From NCBI GenBank assembly GCA_020348925.1, contig CP070758.1, positions 1,449,793 through 1,506,352 on the forward strand: a stretch of 56,560 nucleotides of DNA. The letters run 5' to 3'. This stretch comes from Gemmatimonadota bacterium. Lineage in GTDB: Bacteria > JBHIER01 > G020348925. The notes beneath the pieces were generated by a model. The model ran no database searches and was not told the DNA's origin. It saw nothing but the letters and a program-made list of their open reading frames with translations. How positions within the stretch are numbered: position 1 is the first letter of the stretch; every line of letters begins with the position of its first letter. Below, one piece after another: positions 1-9,387 of this stretch. A program made the position numbers and the translations under genes.

Positions 1-363
1 GTGGAAGTCCGCCTTATCACAGAGAGGTTGAGGAAGCCCGTTTCATCAAGGGCTAAGATTATGTCCCATTTATTATTGCCAATGATATGGAGCTCGGCGA
101 AATTTGTTGAAGGGAGAGATATCCCTCACCATTCCCCGCACAGGAAACATATCCTGTGTGATCTCGTTTCATGAATCTTTGTTACGCTCTTCCGAGAAGG
201 TGCTTGCCTTTGTGGGAGCATGTTTGTATATTACGCACACAATGAGTCTTCTTGTTATGGTGTTTCAAAATATTTTTCAAACTTCTCTCTCCTTCGTCAC
301 TTCTCTCAATTCAATGAGGGAACCTGAGTGACGAAATTCACTCAAGGAAAGGACGGTCAGCAG
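1..363. other. 5' flank without a supportable gene
   Basis: No gene could be supported here. The plus-strand frame open from base 1 to about 171 and a minus-strand frame running off the left edge (from a stop near 120, with no usable start) both give protein-like stretches, but I recognise neither. The minus frame could be part of a gene lying mostly outside the window. The right half holds the probable promoter and ribosome-binding site of the selenoprotein gene. Confidence 0.4.
204..232 (+). promoter_or_regulatory. Candidate sigma70 promoter for the selenoprotein-gcvPB pair
   Basis: TTGCCT (204-209) and TATATT (227-232) are separated by 17 nt. The -10 box matches consensus at five of six positions; the -35 box is weaker. 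It lies about 130 nt upstream of the ATG at 364. Confidence 0.4.
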
Positions 364-1200
364 ATGAAGAAAACTCTTTTTCTTTCGCTCTTAGTCGCTG
401 GACTTATGTTTGGATGTGCAGCGCGCAAACCTCATATCCAGTGGGAATCGAACCTTGACAAGGGACTGGCAGAGGCAAAAGCGTCGAACAGAAACGTCGT
501 CATCGATTTTACGAGCCCGACCTGAAAGTGGTGTACGGCTCTGGATGAGTCGACCTTCGTCGATCCTCAGGTGATCGCTTTTTCAAGAGAATACGTCTTC
601 GTGAAAGTCCAGGCCAAAGAGGATACCATCACGGCTCAGGAATACGGCATTGCCGGTTTTCCCACAGTTGTCCTGCTGGACTCCAACGGGGAGGAGATCG
701 ACCGGATCTTGGGCTATCGAGGCCCGGAACCCTTCATCAAACAGATCGAAAACTATGAAGCCGGTATCGGCACCTTTTTATCCGTACTGAAAGAGTTTGA
801 GGCAGACCCCATGGATGTGCACCTGAACTTCGAGGTTGCCGAGAAATATTACGGCCGCGGCGACCTGGACGATGCCGTCACCCACTACGAAAGGGTATTC
901 CTCCTCGACCAGTGGAACGAAAAGGGGAAATCGGACGTGGCCATCTACTATATCGGTGTCACCCATCGCAAGGACAAAGAGTACGATAGGGCCGCTCTCC
1001 AATTTCAGCGCATGATGGATACCTACCCAAACAGTTCCCTCGTACCTGATGCCTTGGTATACAAGGCCTTCGTCTACCAGAAGGGAGAGAGAAAAGCGGA
1101 GGCCATCGCCGCCTACGAGAGTTTTATCGAAACGTACCCTGATCACGACGACGTCGAATGGGCCCAAAAACAGATCGCAGAGCTGAAAGGGAACGAATAA
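364..1200 (+). CDS. Thioredoxin-like selenoprotein (UxxC) lipoprotein with TPR repeats
   Basis: Read through one in-frame UGA at 523-525, this is a 278-residue protein. The start at 364 follows an AAGGAAAGGA purine run and opens a lipoprotein signal peptide ([18 protein letters not shown]). Residues about 25-135 form a thioredoxin fold: VVIDFTSPT, then U54-K-W-C57 where relatives have CxxC, then TALDESTF, and a cis-proline motif GIAGFPT. Residues about 150-275 resemble tetratricopeptide repeats with several YERV/AYESF-like helices. UGA falls exactly on the first redox cysteine and the frame is unchanged on both sides, which fits selenocysteine better than a mutation. The family usually reduces or isomerises disulfides, here probably in the periplasm. 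The stop overlaps the gcvPB start (TAATG). Without recoding the gene would yield a useless 53-residue peptide. No selA, selB, selD or tRNA-Sec gene lies in the window. Confidence 0.85.
530..555 (+). promoter_or_regulatory. Putative bacterial SECIS hairpin
   Basis: It starts four bases after the UGA at 523-525. A six-pair stem, CGGCTC (536-541) with GAGTCG (547-552, one G-U pair), closes a five-base loop TGGAT. Three more pairs, GGT (530-532) with ACC (553-555), lie below a three-base bulge GTA. The second loop base is G, 18 nt past the UGA. Position, size and loop guanine agree with the known bacterial SECIS pattern. Folding was done by eye. Confidence 0.65.
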
Positions 1201-2675
1201 TGCCGGAGAAGCTGATCTTCGAACTGAGCTCCAAAGGAAGACGAGGCTATACGCTGCCCAAGTGCGACGTCCCCGAAAAGGAGATTGCTGAACTCATACC
1301 GCCTGACATGTTGAGGGACAAGCCGGCCGAGCTGCCGGAAGTGAGCGAAGTGGACGTGGTGCGCCACTTCGTCAATCTCTCAACACTGAATCATCACGTG
1401 GACAAAGGATTCTATCCCCTCGGGTCATGCACCATGAAGTACAATCCCAAGGTAAACGAGGACATGGCAGGATTGCCCGGCTTCGCCCACATTCATCCTC
1501 TTCAACCGGAGAGCACGGTCCAGGGCGCGCTGCAGCTCATGTACGAGCTCGGACAGTACCTGTGCGAGATCGCCGGTATGGACGATATCACTCTCCAGCC
1601 GGCCGCCGGGGCGCACGGCGAACTGACCGGTCTGTTGATGATGCGGGCCTATCACGAAAAAAGGGGGAACCCACGATCAAAGGTGATTCTGCCCGATTCC
1701 GCCCACGGCACAAACCCGGCCAGCGTCGTTACGGCAGGATATAAAACAGTACAGATTCGATCCGACAGACGGGGTCTTGTCGATCTGGATCAGCTCCGGA
1801 GCGTCATGGACGAAGAGGTGGCCGTCGTCATGCTCACCAATCCCAATACTCTCGGCCTCTTCGAATCGGACATCTGCGAGATCGCAAAAATCGTCCACCA
1901 TGCCGGCGCACTGCTCTACATGGACGGCGCCAATTTAAACGCCCTCTTAGGTATCGCCAGACCTGGCGACATGGGGTTCGATGTCGTCCATTTCAACCTG
2001 CACAAGACCTTCTCCACACCCCACGGCGGAGGGGGACCGGGCTCAGGCCCCCTCGGCGTGAAGAAAGATCTGGCGAAATTCCTCCCGGTTCCGGTTGTGA
2101 GGAAAAATCAAAATCCAAAATCCAAAACTCAAATTGAATATTCCCTCGACTACGACCTGCCCGAATCCATCGGCAAGATCCACGGCTTCTATGGTAATTT
2201 TGGGGTTCTGGTCAAGGCCTACACCTATATTCGGATGCTCGGACCGAAAGGATTGCGGGAGGTGAGCGAGGCGGCCATCATCAACGCCAATTATCTCCTG
2301 CGCCGTCTTGAGCCCTACTTCGATGTCCCGTATGAGGGCTGCTGCATGCACGAGTTCGTTCTCTCAGGCAACAGACAGAAGGACAAAGGTGTTAAAACCC
2401 TTGATATCGCCAAACGGCTCCTCGATCACGGCGTCCACGCCCCAACCGTCTATTTCCCCCTCATCGTCCCCGAGGCCCTCATGATCGAGCCGACTGAGAC
2501 GGAGAGTAAGGAGAGCCTGGACCACTTTGTGGAGGCCATGATCAAAATCAACGAAGAGGTCGAGACGAACCCTGACATCGTCAAGACCGCCCCCCACACC
2601 ACACCCGTCGGCCGCCTTGATGAAGCATTGGCAGCAAAGAATCTCGACGTGAGGTGGAAACCAAAGGAGGAATAA
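1200..2675 (+). CDS. gcvPB: Glycine dehydrogenase (decarboxylating), subunit 2
   Basis: This is the catalytic PLP half of the two-subunit P protein of the glycine cleavage system, which decarboxylates glycine and passes the aminomethyl group to the lipoyl arm of GcvH. The ATG at 1200 overlaps the preceding stop and gives 491 residues, normal for the family. Recognisable blocks are [12 protein letters not shown] near residue 75, a glycine-rich [19 protein letters not shown], and [16 protein letters not shown], whose K269 should bind PLP. Its partners gcvPA, gcvH and gcvT are not in the window. An unusual lysine/asparagine-rich insertion at residues about 302-313 is encoded by a degenerate heptanucleotide repeat and sits where relatives have a short turn before the conserved DLPESIGKI segment. 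Coupling to a thioredoxin-like lipoprotein has no obvious metabolic reason. Confidence 0.95.
   Translation: MPEKLIFELSSKGRRGYTLPKCDVPEKEIAELIPPDMLRDKPAELPEVSEVDVVRHFVNLSTLNHHVDKGFYPLGSCTMKYNPKVNEDMAGLPGFAHIHPLQPESTVQGALQLMYELGQYLCEIAGMDDITLQPAAGAHGELTGLLMMRAYHEKRGNPRSKVILPDSAHGTNPASVVTAGYKTVQIRSDRRGLVDLDQLRSVMDEEVAVVMLTNPNTLGLFESDICEIAKIVHHAGALLYMDGANLNALLGIARPGDMGFDVVHFNLHKTFSTPHGGGGPGSGPLGVKKDLAKFLPVPVVRKNQNPKSKTQIEYSLDYDLPESIGKIHGFYGNFGVLVKAYTYIRMLGPKGLREVSEAAIINANYLLRRLEPYFDVPYEGCCMHEFVLSGNRQKDKGVKTLDIAKRLLDHGVHAPTVYFPLIVPEALMIEPTETESKESLDHFVEAMIKINEEVETNPDIVKTAPHTTPVGRLDEALAAKNLDVRWKPKEE
2103..2138 (+). repeat. Degenerate heptanucleotide tandem repeat inside gcvPB
   Basis: About five units of a 7-base motif close to AAATCCA follow one another in the coding strand (units such as AATCCAA, AATCCAA, AACTCAA). 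They add roughly ten residues of N, Q, K, P and S to an otherwise conserved enzyme. The reading frame stays open because the run has drifted and contains no stop in this frame. Confidence 0.7.
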
Positions 2676-2745
2676 TCAGCACCTATTTTTAATCTTCACA
2701 ATTTTCCTGCAGGAATCCTCTCCAGCACGAAACTGAAGATCACCA

Positions 2746-5103
2746 TCAAGGCGGGCAGGAACCGGTGCCAAATATGCAGTTGATTATTCCAAGAGCATCC
2801 AAAACATCCACACTTCCATCTCTGTTGCAGTCGGCCCGGCAATATCTGCTCATATCCGTTGCTAAGAGCGATATATCAAAAATACACTGAATTACACCGA
2901 CCACATCGATAACGTTCACTGACCCATCTCCGTTCACATCACCCAAGGCCCCACCCTCGCACCAGGCCCAGGCCGGACGGCGGGTCTCGGCCAAAATTTC
3001 CCAAGACCCTGAGATGGACCGCATCTCTCCCTCGGAATACCACCAACTTCGACCACCATCAAGAGCATTTTCTCTGGCGAAAAACCGGCCCTCTGTCTGC
3101 TCGGTGGCCCGCACATGAAACCAAAAATCCCCTTCCACGTACAGGATATCAATGTACTCCCGCACATCGATCTCAATTTGGTCCTGAGGTCCATCAACCC
3201 AGATTCCGAAGGGCTCGATGAGAGCCTCCCCGAAGGTGCTGTCATTGACCCCTTCGCCCAAGATGTATATCTCCAGAGGACCGCTCAATTCCACACCTCT
3301 CACGGAAATTCCGGTCAAAGCAATGGCCTCCCAGGAGATGTCAACAGCCGTGAAGCGTACTACCGGTCCGGAATTCGACTGAGCTTCAAAAAACGTCGTA
3401 TCTGTGGAGAATCTGTCAAAATAGCCTAAGGTTACCCTCCAGGACTCGTACACATGTACAGGAGCAGGGGTAGTGAATATATCATCATACGTTGGATAGA
3501 AATTTATAGCCATGATGTAAAAATTACCTGTGTCCACTGGAGTCCATTCAAAGGCAACCTGCGTTGTTTCACCTGCAGCTACCGTAAGATTTGGAAGTTC
3601 AAAAATCGAGTAAGGAGGATCGCCAACCACGTTTAATTCCTCGTCCAAAAGCACCCATAAAAGAGGTGCCAATTGAGCCGCATGCGATCCATGATTTACA
3701 ATCTCCGTAGTTACAGGAGTGGGGTAATTTACAGAATTCGGAAATGGGACAATAATCCGTATGATTCGCACAACGTGCTCCCATTTAGGCTGTTGAAACA
3801 GAAGGACATTATCGACAAAAAGCCCCCGCCCATTGCACGGTATCCAATCACAGCCTCCACCTCCATCATCATCTCCGTCGGTGTGAAGCCGCCACCGAAC
3901 CTTAACCTGCTGCCCGCAATAGGCATGCAATCCCAAACTATGGTCACGGTCCCAATTATAAACCTTCCACGTTGAATCGTTATCGCCCCTCCCATAATCA
4001 TAGAAGAGCGAAGACCACACCAAAAAATTGGACTCAGCCGTGGAGAGTTCCACATCAAAAAAATCCTCCAAAAGTCCATCCCCATTACCATCATAATCAG
4101 GAACCTCGACAAGGTTGTAAAAACTCGCCCGCGGGTATCCCTCCTCCGGCAAGGTGAAAATTGGGGAGACAAGGGCAGCATTGATGAGGGGTCGATCGTC
4201 GCAAACCATGCTGAAGCTGCCCTGCGTCCAGCCTTCCGGCGGATAATACGGATCACCGTACTTCTGATGAATGGCACTATTGTCGTCCGTGATAGTCCAG
4301 AAATCTCCATGACAAGGATTTGAAAAAGTCATTCGGCCTGGCTCATGGTCGCCCCCATCATCGAAGAAGAGGGTATCGCCGTCACCTGTGAGAACAATCT
4401 CGTCGACCCAAACTCCTGTGAAAAAATCGGTGAAGGAGTTGTAACAAACATCACTGACAAAAGTATATCGTATTTTGATCCTGCTGCTCTCAACATACTC
4501 ATCGAGATGAAAAATCTCAGTCCACCACACATCGCCCAAACCCGTCCAGCCCGGTGTACCACTCTGCCCTCTGTATTCGAAGGCCCTGAGCGTATCAACA
4601 GTGTATCCCCCTTCCGGAAAGAGGATGTGAAACGATCCCCCATCCTCTGAGAGAAATACGGCGGAGCCATCCCAAACTTGCTCTTCCGGGCTTTCCGTAT
4701 CCACTTTGTGCACAAACGAAAGCGTTAACGTCGTGATTCCCTCAGGGATCTCAATCTCCGGCGTCTCCAAAAAGTCCTCCCACAAATCCTGATATCCGCT
4801 CCCGACCGGTGTTTCTATGGCACAATAATACGAATGACCGTCATAGGCTCCGGTCGAAGTCACGTGCCAGTGTGGCTCGCAGGTGAGATCGACCGTCTCC
4901 CAGCCTTGGGGCAGCCCGTCCTCGAAATCGAAAAAAGCAAGGGTCTCTCCCCCCGCACTCGCAAACCTGCTCGAAACCGTCTCCACCGATCTCTTCTCTC
5001 GATGGGATATGACGCTCCTACGATCACGGCCAAAGACATACTCCGTTGTACAAATTGAAGCAATGAGCACAAGAAGTCCCATAACGATAACTCTTCTTCT
5101 CAT
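2746..5103 (-). CDS. Secreted dockerin protein, no recognised catalytic domain
   Basis: A 785-residue secreted protein with an arginine-led signal peptide (MRRRVIVMGLLVLIASICTT), preceded by a strong AGGAGG site. Two related beta-sandwich-like segments follow (FFDFEDGLPQGW near 60 and LFFDDGGDHEPG near 250), of the type found beside immune-inhibitor-A peptidases. A Gly/Asp-rich segment and an Ig-like spacer (about 450-560) come next. The C terminus is a dockerin with two calcium loops, DVNGDGSVNVID and DCNRDGSVDVLD. No HExxH or other catalytic motif is visible, so it may bind rather than cut. Unlike the next minus-strand gene it has no sorting tail. It is transcribed away from that gene's terminator and converges on gcvPB. 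Confidence 0.85.
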   Translation of the reverse strand: MRRRVIVMGLLVLIASICTTEYVFGRDRRSVISHREKRSVETVSSRFASAGGETLAFFDFEDGLPQGWETVDLTCEPHWHVTSTGAYDGHSYYCAIETPVGSGYQDLWEDFLETPEIEIPEGITTLTLSFVHKVDTESPEEQVWDGSAVFLSEDGGSFHILFPEGGYTVDTLRAFEYRGQSGTPGWTGLGDVWWTEIFHLDEYVESSRIKIRYTFVSDVCYNSFTDFFTGVWVDEIVLTGDGDTLFFDDGGDHEPGRMTFSNPCHGDFWTITDDNSAIHQKYGDPYYPPEGWTQGSFSMVCDDRPLINAALVSPIFTLPEEGYPRASFYNLVEVPDYDGNGDGLLEDFFDVELSTAESNFLVWSSLFYDYGRGDNDSTWKVYNWDRDHSLGLHAYCGQQVKVRWRLHTDGDDDGGGGCDWIPCNGRGLFVDNVLLFQQPKWEHVVRIIRIIVPFPNSVNYPTPVTTEIVNHGSHAAQLAPLLWVLLDEELNVVGDPPYSIFELPNLTVAAGETTQVAFEWTPVDTGNFYIMAINFYPTYDDIFTTPAPVHVYESWRVTLGYFDRFSTDTTFFEAQSNSGPVVRFTAVDISWEAIALTGISVRGVELSGPLEIYILGEGVNDSTFGEALIEPFGIWVDGPQDQIEIDVREYIDILYVEGDFWFHVRATEQTEGRFFARENALDGGRSWWYSEGEMRSISGSWEILAETRRPAWAWCEGGALGDVNGDGSVNVIDVVGVIQCIFDISLLATDMSRYCRADCNRDGSVDVLDALGIINCIFGTGSCPP

Positions 5104-5192
5104 GTCTCACCTCCTGGCCATTTGAATGAGAAGGATTCCGATGAAAGGTGTCCGACGACGCAGCAAACTCTCGAAACGAATGAACAACAGAT

Positions 5193-5222
5193 ATAATATA
5201 CCTATCCAGGTTTCGTTGTCAA
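5193..5222 (-). promoter_or_regulatory. Sigma70-type promoter for the 2746-5103 gene
   Basis: On the minus strand there is a perfect TTGACA (5217-5222), followed after 16 or 18 nt by TATATT or TATTAT (5193-5200). The transcript would start about 80 nt before the ATG at 5103. Confidence 0.7.
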
Positions 5223-5273
5223 GCCTGAAAATTTAACAGCAGAGGTACAAAAATCTTGCTCGGATATGCATAC

Positions 5274-5313
5274 GAAAAAAGCCGCCGTGCACCCAACGCA
5301 AGACACGGCGGCT
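5274..5313 (-). terminator. Rho-independent terminator of the M6 protease gene
   Basis: On the minus strand a ten-pair perfect stem (AGCCGCCGTG with CACGGCGGCT) and a 14-nt loop run straight into TTTTTT. It lies about 120 nt past the stop of the 5434-9387 gene and before the promoter of the next minus-strand gene. Confidence 0.85.
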
Positions 5314-5433
5314 CCTACCCCATATCTCTCTTCCACCAACCGGAGTTGTTACAGTAACACTTTGCGCATGTTGATACTTACTTTACCAACCTCCAATCTC
5401 TATCCGGAGCAGTCTCACCCGCTCGTACTGGCC
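5314..5433. other. 3' untranslated spacer with a short dyad
   Basis: Between the terminator and the protease stop I see only a 13-bp palindrome, TGTTAC-A-GTAACA (5347-5359). No gene is evident. Confidence 0.4.
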
Positions 5434-8400
5434 TTATTTGAGAAGCGTCATCGTCTTCGTCGCTGTGAAATCCCCTGCCGTCAGTCTGCAGAAGTACGTA
5501 CCACTGACGACGTCTTTTCCACAATGATCCCGACCATCCCACGTCACACTATAGTGCCCCGGATCTTGGACCCTATCGACGAGAGTCCTCACCTCCTGCC
5601 CGAGGATATTGAAAAGCTTCAAGGTGACATGGGGTGGAAACCGATCACTGAGCACTGAATACTGAATACTGGTTGTCGAATTAAAGGGATTCGGATAATT
5701 TTCGATCAATGAGAATACAGGCTGCCCGCCAGATTCAAACCGCACAGGCTCTCCCGTCCCTTCAACGGCAAGAGAGCGGCCTTCCGCGTTTACTGCAAGT
5801 ACCTCTTCGACATGGAATGCGCTCCCACAATCACCTTTCATAGCCCCCTTCAGGAAGAATACCGGGCCATCACCAGCAGGCAGAAAGCCGCCGTTCCGAC
5901 TGTAAACAAGAACCGTTAAGCGACCGTCCCTGTCATTCCACCGCAGGTCCATGGAACCGCACCGTTCCGAAAGCTCGACAGCATGGAGAGTGAAAAGCCC
6001 GGTGTCATAGTCAAGCTCACATTGAACACCCGCAATCCCACTCGCATGATCCACCTCAAATAGAATACGTGCATTCTCTCCGAATTCACCCCTTGCCCCC
6101 CGAACCCCGATCTTCGCGAACGCCTTGTCACCATTTGCAGCGACCGGTGAAGCACCGCAAATGTTGTTGACCATGCTGACCACATCCATGACATCAATGA
6201 CTCCGTCACTGTTGAAGTCGGCGGCCCAAAGTTCGGCCTCGGCAGGGGTGATGCTGCCCAGGATGATGTTCACAACCCGGACAAGATCCACAACATCAAT
6301 GCACCCATCGCAGTTCATGTCTCCCTTGCATCCTATAACAATGAGCCCATTGAGGCGCTCTATGGGCAAAGACCTTCCCTCTTCGTCAGACAGGATCACT
6401 TTCTGATACTCGATCCAATATGTTTGCCCTGCCTCAGCCGCCTCATCTATGGTGAAGCGGAAGTGAGCAATGGCCCCTCTTCCGGACGGTATGACATGGC
6501 CGTTCGTGTCCGAAATGAGAAGAATAATACGACCCGGTTCCGGCATACTCCATATCATGGAGTTCATACTCTGGGATCTCTCACTCGGAAGAATCTGGAC
6601 CGGGGAAAAGATTGCACTGTGAAAGTGAAGTTCTACCTGGACGCCGGATACAGGGACGGGTTTTTCGGTCTCGTTATCCATCTCAAGATCGATCACAACA
6701 GTATCCCTCGGAAAGCCATACGTCAGAGGTGTCCCGACGTATATGGGGGCAGTCTCGACACGCATCGTCACCGGAATGGTCACACTCCCGTTCTCAGGAT
6801 CGTCGCTCGAAACGGTGATCGTTGAAGAATATTCGCCCTCAGCCAAGGAAGCACTGCTGAGGGTAATCATCACATCCGCGTTTTGATTGGCCCCCACTGT
6901 CCCTGAAAGTGGTGCCACAATGAGCCAACTCACCATTTCACCGATTTCAAAGGACAGTGGGGCATTACCCAAATTAGTCAGGGAAAGCTGTACGGTCAAC
7001 TCCTCCGCCTCCGAAAGAACTCTCTCAATGGATGAGGCACTCACGCTGATCTGAGGAGCCAATCCTGTACCCGTGAGGTTTACACATATCGTCTCCTCGT
7101 CCTCGTCGCTGCAGGATATCGTAAGGAGACCTGACCGGATACCCGCCGTTGAAGGTACAAACGCCACCGCCACAGAGATCGACGCTCCCGGTGAAATTGT
7201 ACAGGGAAAGTTTGGAGAAAGAATTTGAAAATCCTCAGACTCTGATCGAACGGAGGATATTTGCAAATCAATCCCGCCCGAGTTCCGCATTGAGAAACTC
7301 CAACCTCCTGTTTCGCCGAGGGGGACAGGGCCAAAATCATGGTCTCTCACTGCAAGCTCAACCTCAGCTGCAGAAGGTGGTACGGAACCGAATCCGTCAA
7401 CTGTCATGGAGATAAGGCTTCTGTCCGGGTCATTGCTGGACAGGGTGAGTTGTCCGGATTTCAGTCCCTCAGACTGCGGACGAAAACGAACCGTCACTTC
7501 AATGGAACCACCGACTGGAACTTCCTGAGGAAAATCTGGAGCCGCAATGTCGAAATCGGAATGATTTGAAACTATTGAATATACCCTCAGGCTCCCAGAT
7601 CCAGTATTGAAAATGGTGAACTGCCATGCCGAGGTCTCATTGACCGGAACGTTTCCAAAATCGTGGCTTGTCCCAGAAAGCTCGATATTGGACTCAGTGT
7701 CCGCCCCCACGCCTGTCACGGATACAACGAGCGGATTTTCATTCGGATCGTCGCTTTCAATACGGAGTTGCCCCGATACACTTCCTGCAGCTGCAGGGGT
7801 GAAAGCGATCGCGACCTCGAGAATACCCCCCGGGATCACCGTTTGCGGAAAGCTCGGGGACGCAACGACGAAGGCATCAGAATCGGAAACGATATGCATC
7901 ACCATTAATAGTGCTTCTCCGTCATTGTGAAGGGAGAAAATTTCGTGGGCAGTTGCATTGACAGAGACCGTTCCGAAATGAACGCTTGTGACCGAGGATC
8001 GAATATCAGGGTATACTCTGCCGCTCACCAGCACATCAGCCCTCATCACGCCGGCCGAATTTCTGACGTCCCGAACCGCCACGCTCGTCGCAATCCCTTG
8101 ATAATTCAGGCTGTTAGGTTTGGAGTGCTCATCCCAGGTGCGATTGCCGGTCGTTCCCGGGAAATAATCGCCCGCATCACCACGGTTAAAATTGGCGTAC
8201 ACATTCAAATGATTCAATCCGTCCGCTTCCTCAAGATCGACCAATTTATGGAGTTCGTCATTGTTATGGGGTACGCTTTCATCAATATGCCAGATAAGCA
8301 GACCGCTCCCTGGCAGGAGCGTATCGAAGCCTTCCTTTTGGCGGTTCGAGACAATAAAATACTCGTGTCCAGCATTGCCATTGGCCCACAACCGCAGGGC

Positions 8401-9387
8401 CTCCGGTGTTTGCCCGATGCTGTGCATACCTTGATCAAAGAAATCGTCGTCGACCTCCGTGGCCGAAATCCATCCCAGTTTCATTTTAGACCAGGCGCAC
8501 ATGTGTACCGGTCGATGCGGCGAGCGACCATCGCCTCCCCATGAGCCGAAACCCATGAGACCGTACAGACCGATTCCGTCGGAACTTAAATCGGTGTCAT
8601 AGAGATCAGGCAGTCCCAAGATATGGCCGAATTCATGACAGAAGACGCCGATGCTTATGACATTCCCGTTCTCGTGCTCCTCCGGTTCCATGGAGTAGGA
8701 CCAGACCGAGACGCCATCTGCAGGAAGAGGAGATGGTATCGCCCAAGCATGCGACCAGATATCATGGGCGCTGCCCGTCTCCTCGGCACCGGGTCCGGTG
8801 TGAATGATAAAGAGCGCATCAACATATCCATCGCCGTTGGTATCATACTGGGAGAAATCGACATCCGGGTCGGCCAGTGAGATCGCATGCTCGACCATCT
8901 TCTGAGCATTGGCCGGATAGGGACCGAACCCCTGATTCCCGTTCACGTAAAAGGAGTACGGTTGCGGAGCCGTGTACCATCGGGTCACGTCTCCAGCCAG
9001 AGCCAAAGTTCCGTATGAGACCTCTTGATAGTAATCGTACATGCTGCCGGAGGGATAGGTGTTCTGGGAAAAAAGCATATCCCAAAAGAGCGACGCCGGG
9101 TGATTCGCCTTGGCGGGCTGATCGGGGAATTCCAGTAAGATGACGAGGGCTTTGCCTGTACCGCTGGCGGAACCGTACATCCGTTGCGGTTGGTCGACCC
9201 CCTCGGGTTTCACGGGGAGCTTGTCTCCCGTCGTGATTGAGCGCCCGGTCTTTTTATCAAAAAGATCGGGCTTCGGGGAAACGGGATGGGGACCGACAGG
9301 CGGACCGTCTGCGAGACACAACTGCATCCAAAGGAGAACGAGGATCCCCGTGGCCAGTGCAATGATTTTTAACCGTAATCTCAACAT
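5434..9387 (-). CDS. Secreted M6-family metalloprotease with cohesin-like, dockerin and type IX-like sorting modules
   Basis: 1317 residues from the ATG at 9387, chosen over an upstream in-frame ATG (9477) because a GGAG site and a proper signal peptide (MLRLRLKIIALATGILVLLW) start there. An M6 (immune inhibitor A-like) peptidase domain fills residues about 60-460, with zinc motif H251-E252-F-G-H255-ILGLPD. Three or more repeats of the Hydin/ASPM-SPD-2 beta-sandwich type follow (each with DFG-x-V-P-x-x-E-T). Then come a cohesin-like domain, a dockerin (DMNCDGCIDVVD, DFNSDGVIDVMD), a second cohesin-like domain, and a tail with YPNPFNST, a DGRDHCGKDVVSGTYFCR segment and terminal LLK. Having both cohesin-like modules and a dockerin would let it be a structural hub. 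The cohesin assignment is by pattern only. Confidence 0.85.
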   Translation of the reverse strand: MLRLRLKIIALATGILVLLWMQLCLADGPPVGPHPVSPKPDLFDKKTGRSITTGDKLPVKPEGVDQPQRMYGSASGTGKALVILLEFPDQPAKANHPASLFWDMLFSQNTYPSGSMYDYYQEVSYGTLALAGDVTRWYTAPQPYSFYVNGNQGFGPYPANAQKMVEHAISLADPDVDFSQYDTNGDGYVDALFIIHTGPGAEETGSAHDIWSHAWAIPSPLPADGVSVWSYSMEPEEHENGNVISIGVFCHEFGHILGLPDLYDTDLSSDGIGLYGLMGFGSWGGDGRSPHRPVHMCAWSKMKLGWISATEVDDDFFDQGMHSIGQTPEALRLWANGNAGHEYFIVSNRQKEGFDTLLPGSGLLIWHIDESVPHNNDELHKLVDLEEADGLNHLNVYANFNRGDAGDYFPGTTGNRTWDEHSKPNSLNYQGIATSVAVRDVRNSAGVMRADVLVSGRVYPDIRSSVTSVHFGTVSVNATAHEIFSLHNDGEALLMVMHIVSDSDAFVVASPSFPQTVIPGGILEVAIAFTPAAAGSVSGQLRIESDDPNENPLVVSVTGVGADTESNIELSGTSHDFGNVPVNETSAWQFTIFNTGSGSLRVYSIVSNHSDFDIAAPDFPQEVPVGGSIEVTVRFRPQSEGLKSGQLTLSSNDPDRSLISMTVDGFGSVPPSAAEVELAVRDHDFGPVPLGETGGWSFSMRNSGGIDLQISSVRSESEDFQILSPNFPCTISPGASISVAVAFVPSTAGIRSGLLTISCSDEDEETICVNLTGTGLAPQISVSASSIERVLSEAEELTVQLSLTNLGNAPLSFEIGEMVSWLIVAPLSGTVGANQNADVMITLSSASLAEGEYSSTITVSSDDPENGSVTIPVTMRVETAPIYVGTPLTYGFPRDTVVIDLEMDNETEKPVPVSGVQVELHFHSAIFSPVQILPSERSQSMNSMIWSMPEPGRIILLISDTNGHVIPSGRGAIAHFRFTIDEAAEAGQTYWIEYQKVILSDEEGRSLPIERLNGLIVIGCKGDMNCDGCIDVVDLVRVVNIILGSITPAEAELWAADFNSDGVIDVMDVVSMVNNICGASPVAANGDKAFAKIGVRGARGEFGENARILFEVDHASGIAGVQCELDYDTGLFTLHAVELSERCGSMDLRWNDRDGRLTVLVYSRNGGFLPAGDGPVFFLKGAMKGDCGSAFHVEEVLAVNAEGRSLAVEGTGEPVRFESGGQPVFSLIENYPNPFNSTTSIQYSVLSDRFPPHVTLKLFNILGQEVRTLVDRVQDPGHYSVTWDGRDHCGKDVVSGTYFCRLTAGDFTATKTMTLLK

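Noticed and set aside
523-525. UGA as a reassigned sense codon (Gly or Trp code)
   Set aside because: Several other genes in the window end in TGA at family-normal lengths, including pstS, pstC and the 2746 gene.
571-1200. A separate gene starting at GTG 571
   Set aside because: It is the same frame as the upstream lipoprotein; joined through the UGA it completes a thioredoxin fold, while alone it would lack the redox site.
2701-2716. TTCCTGCAGGAA palindrome as a terminator between gcvPB and the 2746 gene
   Set aside because: The dyad has no loop or T-run and would not form a stable terminator hairpin.
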